Assembly (NCBI GenBank): GCA_900112325.1
Contig: FOLJ01000010.1
Coordinates: 1 to 64,000 of the forward strand
DNA: 64,000 nt
Direction: 5' to 3'
Origin: Micromonospora sediminimaris
Lineage (GTDB): Bacteria > Actinomycetota > Actinomycetes > Mycobacteriales > Micromonosporaceae
The notes under the pieces were generated by a model. That model did not search any database, was not told the origin of the DNA, and worked only from the letters and a program-made list of their open reading frames with translations. How positions within the stretch are numbered: the first letter of the stretch is position 1; every line of letters starts with the position of its first letter. Shown one piece after another: positions 1 to 8,241 of this stretch. The position numbers and the translations under genes are program-made.

Positions 1-94
1 CCCACCCCGCCACCCATTCCACCCCGAGCCCCCGACCGCCCAGCAATCTTGGTCCGAAACCGCCCACCCAAGGGCGAAATCGCACCAAGATCGC
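1..94. repeat. C-rich tract followed by ATCTTGGT inverted repeat
   Basis: The first 40 bases are runs of three to five C separated by one to six bases, so the minus strand could form a G-quadruplex. They run directly into an inverted repeat with 8-bp perfect arms (atcttggt at 46-53, accaagat at 84-91) around a 30-base loop. The same arrangement, with a related gatcttgca arm, occurs near 10975-11050 and 58440-58593. No gene is supported before 243. Confidence 0.5.
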
Positions 95-230
95 CGACAG
101 GAACCGGCGGAACCGGACACACCCGGCACATTCGGACGGGGCCCGCCCGCGACGACAAAATGCCCCAAACAGGGTCACCGACTGCCACACCAGGGACAGG
201 TCATCGGACCGCCCCGACCCGATCTGGGGT

Positions 231-236
231 TACCCT
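231..236 (+). promoter_or_regulatory. possible -10 box of a leaderless promoter
   Basis: TACCCT fits the actinobacterial TAnnnT pattern and ends six bases before the ATG at 243, which has no visible Shine-Dalgarno sequence. This spacing suits a leaderless transcript. No convincing -35 box is present, so the call is tentative. Confidence 0.35.
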
Positions 237-242
237 GACAGC

Positions 243-584
243 ATGCAGGCGGTCTCCCCCACCATGACCGGCGTGGCGCACCTGGCCCGGCCCGGCCGTC
301 CCGCCGTGGTGGCCAGGACGCTCGCCGAGCTGCGTGGGCCCACCCGAGGGGTGGTGGAACTGCCGGTACGGCTGATGTGGTGCGCCGACCGCGCGTTCGA
401 CCTGGCCGACCCCGACCAGTTGCTCTGGCTCTACGAGAACGTGCTGCGCGAGACCACGAGCGTCGACGACCTGCGCCGTCTGGTCAACGGGCGGACGCTG
501 CGCCGGGTGTGGCAGCTGCTCAACCTGCCCCGGGGCGTACGCCTCGCGTGGGAGAGCCGACACCAGGGGCTTCGGTCGGCGTGA
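243..584 (+). CDS. small hypothetical protein coupled to an AbiEii-like nucleotidyltransferase
   Basis: This encodes 113 residues with no signal peptide or membrane segment. The middle is acidic and aromatic (MWCADRAFDLADPDQLLWLYENVL), and the rest is Arg-rich and probably helical. I do not recognise the family. Its TGA overlaps the GTG start of the next gene, so the two are translationally coupled. Since that neighbour belongs to the AbiEii/AbiGii nucleotidyltransferase group, this protein sits where a cognate partner or antitoxin would sit. It shows no obvious winged-helix domain of the AbiEi type, so the pairing is inference from position only. Confidence 0.7.
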   Translation: MQAVSPTMTGVAHLARPGRPAVVARTLAELRGPTRGVVELPVRLMWCADRAFDLADPDQLLWLYENVLRETTSVDDLRRLVNGRTLRRVWQLLNLPRGVRLAWESRHQGLRSA

Positions 585-1252
585 CCGACGCGACCCCCGA
601 CGCACACCCACACGAGCTCTACCGGGAGGTCGCCCGGGTCGCGTTGACCGTCGCCGGGCCGCACCGCTTCGTTCTCGGTGGCGGAGTGGCCTGGGCCGCG
701 CACGGACTGGTCACCCGCCCCACCGAGGACGTCGACCTCTTCGCCGACGTGGAGGGCGCCGCCGCCGCGGCAGCGGCCGACGTCCGGGTTGCGCTGGAAC
801 GCGCCGGGTTCGAGGTGGTCGACGCCGATCCGGACAGCGACCTCGGTGACCTGTTCGACGGCTTCGACCGGGATCTGCGGGACTTCGTCGTCGGCCGGGA
901 CGAGCGGCGCATCCGCCTCAGCCTGGCCCGGCTCGACCGACACCGCAGCCCGGTGGTGATGGACCTCGGTCCGGTCATGGACGTGCGGGACCTCATCGCC
1001 AACAAGACCGCCGCCCTGGTCAACCGTCGCGAGGTACGCGACTACATCGACGTGGCCTCCGCCCTGGAGCACCGGTCCGTCGCGGAGCTGCTGGAACTCG
1101 CCCGCCAGCTCGATCCCGCCCTCGATGACGACGACGTACGGGCGGCCGGCCGGTACCTCGACCGGATCCCCGACGCCCGATTCACCCGCTACGGCCTCGA
1201 CCCCGCCGACATCGCCCAGGTCCGGCGGCACCTGGCCGCCTGGCCCCGCTGA
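581..1252 (+). CDS. AbiEii/AbiGii-like nucleotidyltransferase
   Basis: The 223-residue protein starts at a GTG overlapping the previous stop. An in-frame upstream extension exists but lies inside the preceding gene. Residues 33-52 carry the nucleotidyltransferase fold signature: a GGG loop, then RPTEDVD, whose Asp 50 and Asp 52 are the likely metal ligands. An acidic region and an Asn/Lys segment (DLIANKTAALVNRREVRDYID, about residues 130-150) match the part of the AbiEii family that follows the catalytic core. Family members are toxins of type IV toxin-antitoxin or abortive-infection systems, but many chromosomal copies have no tested role. It is smaller than classical AbiEii toxins, so a house-keeping nucleotidyltransferase is also possible. 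Confidence 0.75.
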   Translation: MTDATPDAHPHELYREVARVALTVAGPHRFVLGGGVAWAAHGLVTRPTEDVDLFADVEGAAAAAAADVRVALERAGFEVVDADPDSDLGDLFDGFDRDLRDFVVGRDERRIRLSLARLDRHRSPVVMDLGPVMDVRDLIANKTAALVNRREVRDYIDVASALEHRSVAELLELARQLDPALDDDDVRAAGRYLDRIPDARFTRYGLDPADIAQVRRHLAAWPR

Positions 1253-1306
1253 CCCGGCCCCGCCGACCCACACCGAGCCGGCGGGAGCACCGCGTCGACG
1301 GGGACC

Positions 1307-2209
1307 TCACTTGGTGAAGCGGCCACCGGTGACGCCCAGGACCTCGCCGGTGATGAAGCTCGACTCCTGCGAGGCGAAGAAGACGTACGCAGGCGCCAGC
1401 TCCGCCGGCTGACCAGGCCGACCGACCGGGGTGTCGGTGCCGAACTGCTCGACCTTCCCTTCCGGCATGGTCGCCGGGATCAGCGGCGTCCAGATCGGAC
1501 CCGGCGCCACCGCGTTGACCCGGATGCCCCGATCGACCAGATCGGCGGCGAGAGCCTTTGTGAAGTTCGCGATCCCCGCCTTGGTGGTGGCGTAGTCGAG
1601 CAACTGCGGTGACGGGTCGAACGCCTGGATCGAGGACGTGTTGATGATCGTGGACCCCTCGCCCAGATGCGGCAACGCCGCCTTGCACAGCCAGAACATC
1701 GCGTACAGATTGGTCTTGAACACCCGGTCGAACTGCTCGGTGCTGATGCCGGCGATGCCCTTGTCCTGCGCCATCTGGTACGCCGCGTTGTTCACCAGGA
1801 TGTCGATGCCACCCAGGTCACGCACCGCCCGCTCGATCAACGTCTCACAGTTGCGCTCGTCGGCGATGTCACCCCGGACCGCCACACCCTTGCGACCGGC
1901 GGCCTCGATGAGGCGCACCGTCTCCCGGGCGTCCGCGTCCTCCTCCTCGCTGAGATAGGAGATCAGCACGTCGGCGCCCTCCCGGGCGTACGCGATGGCG
2001 ACCGCCCGGCCGATGCCCGAGTCGCCGCCGGTGATCACCGCCTTCTTGCCGTCAAGCTTGCCGGTGCCCCGATAGGAGTCCTCTCCGTGATCCGGCTCGG
2101 GCGTCATGTCGCCGGTACGACCCGGTGGGCTCTGCTGCTGGTTCGGCTGACCTGACTGCTGGCCGTACTGCTCGGTCGGGTCCTGCGGGGTGTGCTGCGT
2201 CTCGCTCAC
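1307..2209 (-). CDS. SDR family NAD(P)-dependent oxidoreductase (general-stress type)
   Basis: This is a 300-residue short-chain dehydrogenase. A Gln/Pro-rich, hydrophilic N-terminal tail of about 50 residues precedes the Rossmann fold, which has the cofactor motif TGGDSGIG. NNAAY and the catalytic Ser with YATTK follow. The N-tail plus 'KAVITGGDSGIGRAVAIAYARE' layout is that of the YhdF/YghA/GsiB-like SDRs, often induced by general stress, whose substrates are mostly unknown. I chose the GTG at 2209 because an excellent GGAGACCTCC ribosome-binding site lies just upstream. An in-frame extension to 2344 lacks any such site. Confidence 0.9.
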   Translation of the reverse strand: MSETQHTPQDPTEQYGQQSGQPNQQQSPPGRTGDMTPEPDHGEDSYRGTGKLDGKKAVITGGDSGIGRAVAIAYAREGADVLISYLSEEEDADARETVRLIEAAGRKGVAVRGDIADERNCETLIERAVRDLGGIDILVNNAAYQMAQDKGIAGISTEQFDRVFKTNLYAMFWLCKAALPHLGEGSTIINTSSIQAFDPSPQLLDYATTKAGIANFTKALAADLVDRGIRVNAVAPGPIWTPLIPATMPEGKVEQFGTDTPVGRPGQPAELAPAYVFFASQESSFITGEVLGVTGGRFTK

Positions 2210-2364
2210 GGAGGTCTCCTCGCCCGGGATCGTGGGGTTGCGCTCCCGCAAGCCCCTACCCGGGCGAACTCGGTGGAAACCGTCTGGTCGCCGCGACGAC
2301 ACGGGCTCTCGACGAGTACGGGTCGCGGTGCGGTGCGTCACCACCGGTAAGGCATCCTAGGATC

Positions 2365-2439
2365 CTGGATGGCTGGTCCCGCATGCGGTCGCGGACCGCG
2401 GCGAGGGCCGCCACCGCGCCGGCAGGGCCAGCCATCCAG
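2365..2439 (-). terminator. long hairpin after the geranylgeranyl-reductase-like gene
   Basis: Perfect 12-bp arms (ctggatggctgg at 2365-2376, ccagccatccag at 2428-2439) enclose a second small hairpin. The structure begins three bases beyond the stop of the minus-strand gene at 2443. No T-tract follows, so it is a structure-only terminator or an mRNA end stabiliser. Confidence 0.5.
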
Positions 2440-2442
2440 TCG

Positions 2443-3603
2443 TCAGTCGGACAGTCGTGCGGCGACGCGGCGCCTCGGTGCGGGCAGGCGATCCGCCAAC
2501 GCCAGCGCGGCCCGGACCGGTACCCGGCCGAGCAACTCGTCGAACTCGGCCCGGCCCAGGCAGAACCGGGTGAACGCACGCCAGCCCGGCGGCGTGGCGA
2601 GCAACCTGTGGCAGAGCGCCGGTCGCTGGGAGAAGACGTCGAGCAGCCGCTGCCCGGCCCGCATGGCCGGGACGAGGCGCTCGGTCACCGACCGCTCGTA
2701 GCCGGCGAGATCAGCGCCGGCCACCGCCGCACCGGCAAGCTCGCCGGAGCGCAGCGCGTAGCTGATCCCCTCCCTGGTCCAGGGCTCCAACAGGCCGGCG
2801 GCGTCGCCGACCACCAGCACCCGCCCGCGCCGCAGCGGCGAGTCGTCGGTCCGGCAGCGGGTCAGGTGACCCGAGTCATGGATCGGCGAGACGTGGGCCA
2901 ACCCGAGACGATCGACGAACCTCCGCAGGTACTCCCGGGTCCGCTCCCCCTCCCCCCGGCCGGCGATCACACCGACGGTGAGCCGATCTCCCTTCGGGAA
3001 CACCCAGGCGTACGAACCGGGCAGCGGCCCCCAGTCGAGCAGCACCCGACTCCGCCACCGGGCCTGCTCGGCCGGCGGCACCGGCAGCTCCAGCTCCAGC
3101 CCCAGATCCACCTGGCGGTGACGTACCCCGACGTGCCGTCCGCTGACCCCGGACGAGCCGTCGGCGCCGATGACCGTACGGGCCAGGAGCAGCTCGCCGT
3201 CGGCCAGTCGCAGGCGTACGACATCGGGGTCCTGCTCCACCGACCGGACGGTCGCCCGCTCGCGGACCTCGGCCCCGGCGGCCACCGCGGCGGCCCGCAG
3301 CCGGTCGTCGAACTCCTCCCGGCGCACCATGCTCACCAGCGGCCCGGCGCCATGCCGGCGGGTGAAGCCGCTTCGCCCGTCGAGGGTGAACGTGACCCGG
3401 TCCACCGTGTCGTGGGCGGGTACCTCGATCCGCCCGGCCACCGCGGCGAGCGAGGTGCCGATCAACCCACCGCCGCAGGTCTTGTAGCGCGGATGCGCGG
3501 CGCGCTCGACGACAAGCGTGCGGACTCCTCGACGGGCAGCGACGGCGGCGGCGGAGAGCCCGGCAGGGCCGCCACCGATCACCACGAGTTCCCAGACGCT
3601 CAC
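2443..3603 (-). CDS. geranylgeranyl reductase family FAD-dependent oxidoreductase
   Basis: The 386-residue flavoprotein opens at a GTG followed by the dinucleotide-binding motif GGGPAG (residues 8-13) and an acidic strand end. Next comes the PRYKTCGGG segment typical of the geranylgeranyl reductase group. A GDAAGL motif with the 'GLLEPWTREGISYALRSG' flavin contact lies near residue 270. The family reduces the double bonds of geranylgeranyl chains in lipids, menaquinone or chlorophyll precursors. In actinobacteria, menaquinone saturation is the usual suggestion, but this copy is not beside menaquinone genes. Earlier in-frame starts as far as 3840 would run through the region before the divergent small gene and have no domain content. 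Confidence 0.85.
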   Translation of the reverse strand: MSVWELVVIGGGPAGLSAAAVAARRGVRTLVVERAAHPRYKTCGGGLIGTSLAAVAGRIEVPAHDTVDRVTFTLDGRSGFTRRHGAGPLVSMVRREEFDDRLRAAAVAAGAEVRERATVRSVEQDPDVVRLRLADGELLLARTVIGADGSSGVSGRHVGVRHRQVDLGLELELPVPPAEQARWRSRVLLDWGPLPGSYAWVFPKGDRLTVGVIAGRGEGERTREYLRRFVDRLGLAHVSPIHDSGHLTRCRTDDSPLRRGRVLVVGDAAGLLEPWTREGISYALRSGELAGAAVAGADLAGYERSVTERLVPAMRAGQRLLDVFSQRPALCHRLLATPPGWRAFTRFCLGRAEFDELLGRVPVRAALALADRLPAPRRRVAARLSD

Positions 3604-3748
3604 TGGTGCAGGGTAGATCAACCAGGGCGCGCGCGGCGGTAACGGTCGGCCGGGACCGGCGCTGACGCGGGCATCTTCTCCGGCGCGCCGGGTAACCGCC
3701 GGCCGCAGACCGCCTGCCGCAGGCGGACGGAGGCGCGAGGAGGACACC

Positions 3749-3985
3749 ATGCAAGAGGTGCGGCTGTCGGACGTCGAGGCGCGGGTGTACGACGCGGTGG
3801 CGGCCCTGGAGGCGCGCGGCCAGGTACCGTACCCGGACATGATCGCTCAGGAGTGCGGGCTGACCGAGGAGCAACTACAGACCCCGCTGCACCTGCTGAC
3901 CGAGAAGAACCTGCTGCATCGGGAGGATTCGCCGATGGCCGGGCTCGACTTCGGCCCCCGCTTCTGCGCGCAGCAGCTGGCATGA
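3749..3985 (+). CDS. small winged-helix-like hypothetical protein
   Basis: This 78-residue soluble protein has a good AGGAGG site before its ATG. The order of predicted helices (ARVYDAVAAL, YPDMIAQECG, EEQLQTPLHLLTEKNLL) followed by a short beta pair resembles a winged helix-turn-helix: a region for sensing or DNA binding with 'L..LTEKNLLHRED' as recognition helix and wing. The family is common in Micromonosporaceae, to my knowledge without assigned function. It precedes the MFS exporter by 49 bases in the same direction, so it could regulate it, but no direct evidence shows this. Confidence 0.75.
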   Translation: MQEVRLSDVEARVYDAVAALEARGQVPYPDMIAQECGLTEEQLQTPLHLLTEKNLLHREDSPMAGLDFGPRFCAQQLA

Positions 3986-4034
3986 CGGTCGGTCGCGCAC
4001 CCCACGACCGCCACCTTGCCCGGCGGATGGCCGG

Positions 4035-5513
4035 TTGACCTCGGCGGAGCCCAACGGTTCGGCGGGGTCCGGGACCACGTCGTACGAGCGGCGGCGCTGG
4101 CAGGCCCTCGGCGTGGGGCTGGTCGCGGCGTTCATGACGCTGCTCGACATCAGCATCGTCAACGTGGCCCTGCCGTCCCTGGAGCGTGCCCTGCGGGCGG
4201 ATCCGAGCGACCTGCAATGGGTGCTGTCCGGGTACGCGCTGAGCTTCGGGCTGGTTCTGGTGCCGGCGGGGCGCTTCGGTGACGTCCGCGGGCGACGCAA
4301 CGCGTTCGTCTTCGGCATCGCGCTGTTCACGCTGACCAGCGCGCTGGCCGGGCTGGCCCAGTCCCCCGGCTGGCTGATCGCCGCCCGGCTCCTCCAAGGC
4401 GCCGCCGCCGGGGTGGTGAACCCGCAGGTGACCGGCCTGATCCAGCAGCTGTTCGCGGGGCCTGAGCGCGGCCGACCCTTCGGCTGGCTCGGTGCCACCA
4501 TCGGTATCTCCACCGCGATCGGTCCGTTGCTCGGCGGCCTGCTGATCGCCGCCGGTGGCCCGGAACACGGCTGGCGGTGGGTCTTCTTCGTCAACGTGCC
4601 GGTGGGGATCGTCGCGGTGCTGCTCGGCTGGCGGTTGTTGCCCGGCCGGATCACCCCGCGCGGTGCGCAACGCCGGTTCGACCCGGTCGGCGTGCTGCTG
4701 CTCGGCATCGGCGTGACGCTCGTGCTGCTGCCGCTGGTGCAGCGCGAGCAGTGGCACGGCGCGACGAAGTGGCTGCTGATGCCCGCCGGCCTGATCACCC
4801 TCGCCGCCTTCGTCGGCTGGGAGCGCCGGTACGCCCGGCACGGTCCGCCGCTGTTCGACGTCCGGCTGTTCGGTCACCGGTCGTACGCCCTCGGCTCGAC
4901 GATCGCGCTGCTCTACTTCGGCGGGTTCACCGCGATCTTCTTCATCTTCACCCTCTACCTGCAGAACGGGCGTGGCTACAGCGCCCTGGTCGCCGGTGCG
5001 GCGATCACCCCGTTCGCGCTCGGGTCAGCCGTCGCGTCCGCCGTCGGCGGGCGGCTGGTCAACAGGTACGGCCGGCCGCTGGTCGCCATCGGGCTGGTCG
5101 GCGTGGTGACCGGCCTCGGTCTCGCCGCGCTGGCCATCGAGCTGGCGCCGCGCGCGCCGGTGCCCTGGGTGACCGCGCTGCCGTTGCTGGTCGCCGGCAT
5201 CGGCAGCGGCCTGGTGATCGCTCCCAACCAGACGCTGACCCTGACGCAGGTGCCGGTTCCGCAGGCCGGCAGTGGTGCCGGGATGTTGCAGACCGGGCAG
5301 CGGATCGGCTCGGCCGCCGGCATCGCGGTGGTCGGCGCGGTCTTCTTCTCCGCGCTGGCCGACGGCGCGGACGCCTGGTCCCGGGCGTTCGAACGGTCCC
5401 TGCTCACCTCGGCCGCGATCATCGCGCTGGCCCTGGTGGCGGCCACCGTCGACATCATCGGCAACCACCGCCGCGGCCGGCCCCCCGAGCGGGGCCGGCC
5501 GGGCGGTCACTGA
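4035..5513 (+). CDS. DHA2-family MFS drug/efflux transporter
   Basis: The 492-residue membrane protein has about 14 hydrophobic helices, as expected for the EmrB/QacA (DHA2) family. The first helix carries the hallmark 'LLDISIVNVALPSL', and the loop after helix 2 has the MFS motif 'GRFGDVRGRRNAF'. These are proton-driven exporters of drugs or other amphiphiles. The start chosen is a TTG at 4035; the next in-frame GTG lies at the first membrane helix and would truncate the family's N-terminal tail. The stop is only eight bases from the stop of the convergent downstream gene. Confidence 0.9.
   Translation: MTSAEPNGSAGSGTTSYERRRWQALGVGLVAAFMTLLDISIVNVALPSLERALRADPSDLQWVLSGYALSFGLVLVPAGRFGDVRGRRNAFVFGIALFTLTSALAGLAQSPGWLIAARLLQGAAAGVVNPQVTGLIQQLFAGPERGRPFGWLGATIGISTAIGPLLGGLLIAAGGPEHGWRWVFFVNVPVGIVAVLLGWRLLPGRITPRGAQRRFDPVGVLLLGIGVTLVLLPLVQREQWHGATKWLLMPAGLITLAAFVGWERRYARHGPPLFDVRLFGHRSYALGSTIALLYFGGFTAIFFIFTLYLQNGRGYSALVAGAAITPFALGSAVASAVGGRLVNRYGRPLVAIGLVGVVTGLGLAALAIELAPRAPVPWVTALPLLVAGIGSGLVIAPNQTLTLTQVPVPQAGSGAGMLQTGQRIGSAAGIAVVGAVFFSALADGADAWSRAFERSLLTSAAIIALALVAATVDIIGNHRRGRPPERGRPGGH
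5475..5500. terminator. GC hairpin at the 3' end of the MFS gene
   Basis: GGCCGGCCCC and GGGGCCGGCC are perfect 10-bp arms around a six-base loop, inside the last codons of the MFS gene and 22 bases from the stop of the convergent gene. The position suits a bidirectional terminator, although it also encodes the Arg/Pro/Gly tail. Confidence 0.4.
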
Positions 5514-5521
5514 CTGCGGTG

Positions 5522-6220
5522 TCACCAGAGCTGGGAGACGATGTCCGCCGCCTGCTCCTCCCACTGCGCGTAGTGGAACGGGTAGGCCGACACCTGCACC
5601 GTCTGCGCGGCGGCGGTCAGCGGCAGCTCCCGCCAGCCGCCGACGTTCTTCAGGGCCTCGAAGAAGACGGTCGAGGAGTATTCAGGATCCCGGATCTGCT
5701 CCACGCTGCCCCATCCGGTGGACGGACGCTGCTGGAACAGGCCCTGCGAGTCGTGGTCGTTCCACGCGCCGAGGTGTCCCAGGTTGTAGAGCTTCGACTC
5801 CTGCAACGCGGTGGCGATGCCGATCACGGCACCGCGCTCACCGACACCGGTGCGCTTGGCCACCTCGATGATGGTCTTGGCGTTGTCGCGCTGGGCGTCG
5901 TCGAGAGGGACGCGCGACTGGGCGCCCTGCACACCGTGCGGGATCAGCTCGTCCCGGGTCGGCTTCCCAGCGTCCGGCTTGTCGGTGCGGCCGGCGGTGG
6001 TCAGCCCGGATTCGACGGTGACGCCGGTGCTGGTGCGACCGGTCGCCCGGTCGATCGCCGCAACCGCGCCGGCATGCGGACCGGCGGTGATCGGTGCGGC
6101 CACGGCCGTGGGGCCGAAGGCGAGTCCGGCGAGGGCGGTCACGCCCACCACGCTGAGCGTGGTCTTCCGGTTCGGGATCGTCGCGATGGCCGGGAGCCAT
6201 CGAGTGAAGTCCGGCTTCAC
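5522..6220 (-). CDS. secreted lysozyme-like (transglycosylase-fold) protein
   Basis: The protein is 232 residues from the GTG at 6220, with AAAGGG at ribosome-binding distance. An N-terminal Arg/Lys segment and the hydrophobic stretch 'LSVVGVTALAGLAFGPTAVAAP' form a signal peptide. A linker of about 65 residues leads to a C-terminal domain with 'IGIATALQESKLYNLGHLG', 'NDHDSQGLFQQRPS.GWG' and 'YAQWEEQAADIV'. The Glu in ALQES lies where the catalytic Glu of lytic transglycosylase/lysozyme folds lies, and SQGLFQ.RPS follows the same fold. Its function is probably peptidoglycan cleavage or binding outside the cell. A paralogue with about the same domain is at 37062-37649. Confidence 0.75.
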   Translation of the reverse strand: MKPDFTRWLPAIATIPNRKTTLSVVGVTALAGLAFGPTAVAAPITAGPHAGAVAAIDRATGRTSTGVTVESGLTTAGRTDKPDAGKPTRDELIPHGVQGAQSRVPLDDAQRDNAKTIIEVAKRTGVGERGAVIGIATALQESKLYNLGHLGAWNDHDSQGLFQQRPSTGWGSVEQIRDPEYSSTVFFEALKNVGGWRELPLTAAAQTVQVSAYPFHYAQWEEQAADIVSQLW

Positions 6221-6428
6221 GATGGTTGCCCTTTCGATCGGGTACGAGCCGCTCGGGGTGAGCCGCTCTCGGGGGACGGGCCGAGCTGGTCGAGGTTTGC
6301 CAGCCGGCGCTATGGGGGACACAACCCGGTTGACAAGTCCGCCATTCCGGAAATGTGCCGATGGTGGTCGGCTGCGACCCAGGTCACGGCGCAGACAGGC
6401 TCGGTGGGGATGAAACGGACAGCGAGCG

Positions 6429-7532
6429 TCACACCTCGTACGGTTCGCCGAACCGAACCAGGACGTGCCAGAGCTGCTTGAGCTGCTGCAAGCTGTCCGT
6501 GGTCGGCCCGTGGTCGGCCCACCGGCCCGGGTCGGTCACCACCGACGCCGCGGCCCGCCCGATCAGCGCGGCGTGCAGCGGCTCACCCGCCCCGCCGAAC
6601 TCGGCGTGCACCCGGGCCGCCAACGGCGGGATCGCCGGCCCACGAAACTCGGCGTCCACCCGGTCCACAGGCAACGCGAAGCCGGCGTGCCAGCGGATCG
6701 GGAAGCCGTACCGGTGGGCGGCGGCGATCAGCCTCGCCGCGGTGTCGGTGCCCCGGAACGAGGGATCGACGACCAGTTCCAGGACGTCGCGGTCCAGTCG
6801 GACCTCGCCGTGCACCTGCGCCTCGACGTAGTCGTCGAGGGCCCGGCCGGCGGCCCGGGGTGCCGCGGCCACCGCCTCACGACGACGCAGCAGTTCACCG
6901 GTCAGGGTCACCAGGTCCGTACCGGGCCGGCCCAGGCACACGCCGGTATCGGTGGTGGCGGCGATCAGGGCGGCCAGCACCGGCTCGACCACGTCGACGG
7001 TGCCGACGTCACGCGGTCCGAGGTGGCTGTCGCCGAAGCAGAAGGTGGTCCGGGCCAGTACCTCGGGACGCAGCCGCAGGTGACAGGAACCGAACCGGGG
7101 GCAGGCGCCGTCGGGGTGGTCGAGCAGATTGAGGCCGCCGTACTTCGGCCGCTCCGCCGGGCCGACGCCCGGTCGCTGGTAGGCGCCGCCGAACAGGCGC
7201 TCCTCCCAGCGGTCACGGTCCCCACCGGGGTACGCGGTGAGGCCGCCGTTGGAGATCCGCGTCTCGAACTGGTTGCGGTAGACCCCCTCGGTGGCGAGGG
7301 CCTCGGCGACCGTGCGGCCGTCGGCGCGCAGCCGGTCGGGGTGGAAGTTGAGGGTGATCCGTCCCTGCCGGCCGATCTCCGCGACGAGCCGCTCCGGTTC
7401 GTGGCGTACGCCGACGGATGCCAGCGCCCGCCCGATCACCGCCAGCGCGGCGGGACGGTCACGCAATGCCACCTTGCGCACGTGGCGCAGTGCCGCGCGT
7501 TGCGCGGCGGTAAGTGTTGGATCGACGGACAT
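6429..7532 (-). CDS. DUF3626-like protein
   Basis: This is a soluble protein of 367 residues from the ATG at 7532 (an in-frame ATG at 7568 adds 12 residues; neither has a strong ribosome-binding site). Distinctive segments are 'ITLNFHPDR' near residue 60, 'YRNQFETRISNGG' near 85, 'YPGGDRDRWEERLFGG', 'KYGGLNLL' and 'PRFGSCHLRL' followed by 'FCFGDSH'. From memory this arrangement matches the family of unknown function DUF3626. The many invariant-looking charged and aromatic residues point to an enzyme, but no reaction is known. It stands alone, between a convergent signal-peptide gene and the formaldehyde-detoxification pair. Confidence 0.7.
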   Translation of the reverse strand: MSVDPTLTAAQRAALRHVRKVALRDRPAALAVIGRALASVGVRHEPERLVAEIGRQGRITLNFHPDRLRADGRTVAEALATEGVYRNQFETRISNGGLTAYPGGDRDRWEERLFGGAYQRPGVGPAERPKYGGLNLLDHPDGACPRFGSCHLRLRPEVLARTTFCFGDSHLGPRDVGTVDVVEPVLAALIAATTDTGVCLGRPGTDLVTLTGELLRRREAVAAAPRAAGRALDDYVEAQVHGEVRLDRDVLELVVDPSFRGTDTAARLIAAAHRYGFPIRWHAGFALPVDRVDAEFRGPAIPPLAARVHAEFGGAGEPLHAALIGRAAASVVTDPGRWADHGPTTDSLQQLKQLWHVLVRFGEPYEV

Positions 7533-7611
7533 GCCGGCAGTCTCGCCGGGACCGGCTCCTGGCCGCATCCCGGTTCTCGCGGGCCGGGCCGGGCCGGAGG
7601 CGACAGCGCCC

Positions 7612-8241
7612 TCAGTGCCCCCTGGCGAGCCACTGTGGCAACTGCGGCGCCTCGGCCCCGATGCTGGTGCTGTCGCCGTGCCCGGTGTGCACCATCGTCT
7701 CCGGCGGGAGGGTGAGCAGCCGGTCGCGGATCGAGTCGACGATGGTGCCGAAGTCGCTGTACGAGCGGCCGGTGGCGCCCGGCCCGCCGGCGAACAGGGT
7801 GTCGCCGGTGAAGACGGCGCCCAGCTCGGGGGCGTACAGGCAGCACGCGCCGGGGCTGTGCCCGGGGGTGTGCAGCACGGTGAGCGTGGTGCCGCCCGCC
7901 GTGATGGCCTGGTCGTCGCCGAGGGTGCCGCCCGGTGGTTCGTCGGGATGCACCATGTCCCACAGCACCCGGTCGGCGGGGTGCAGCAGCACCGGGGCGC
8001 CGGTGGCCCGGGACAGTTGCGGGGCGACTCGGACGTGGTCGTCGTGGGCGTGCGTGGCGACGATCGCGCTGACCCGCCGCCCGGCCACCACCTCGAGGAT
8101 GGCGTCGACGTCGTGTGGGGCGTCGATCACGACGCACTCGGTATCGTCGCCGACCACCCAGACGTTGTTGTCCACGTCGAAGGTCTGACCGTCGAGGGAG
8201 AAGGTGCCGGAGGTGACCGTGTGGTCGATCCGGGCGGCCAT
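7612..8241 (-). CDS. MBL-fold hydrolase of the mycothiol formaldehyde pathway
   Basis: The 209-residue metallo-beta-lactamase-fold protein has the metal motif THAHDDH (near residue 65), HTPGHSPG, a FTGDTLF segment and a final HTGHGDST. Its ATG overlaps the stop of the dehydrogenase gene upstream (ATGA). This coupling is the standard arrangement for S-(hydroxymethyl)mycothiol dehydrogenase and a glyoxalase-II-like thioesterase. The thioesterase is thought to hydrolyse S-formylmycothiol to formate and release mycothiol, which makes that the most likely role. Confidence 0.9.
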   Translation of the reverse strand: MAARIDHTVTSGTFSLDGQTFDVDNNVWVVGDDTECVVIDAPHDVDAILEVVAGRRVSAIVATHAHDDHVRVAPQLSRATGAPVLLHPADRVLWDMVHPDEPPGGTLGDDQAITAGGTTLTVLHTPGHSPGACCLYAPELGAVFTGDTLFAGGPGATGRSYSDFGTIVDSIRDRLLTLPPETMVHTGHGDSTSIGAEAPQLPQWLARGH

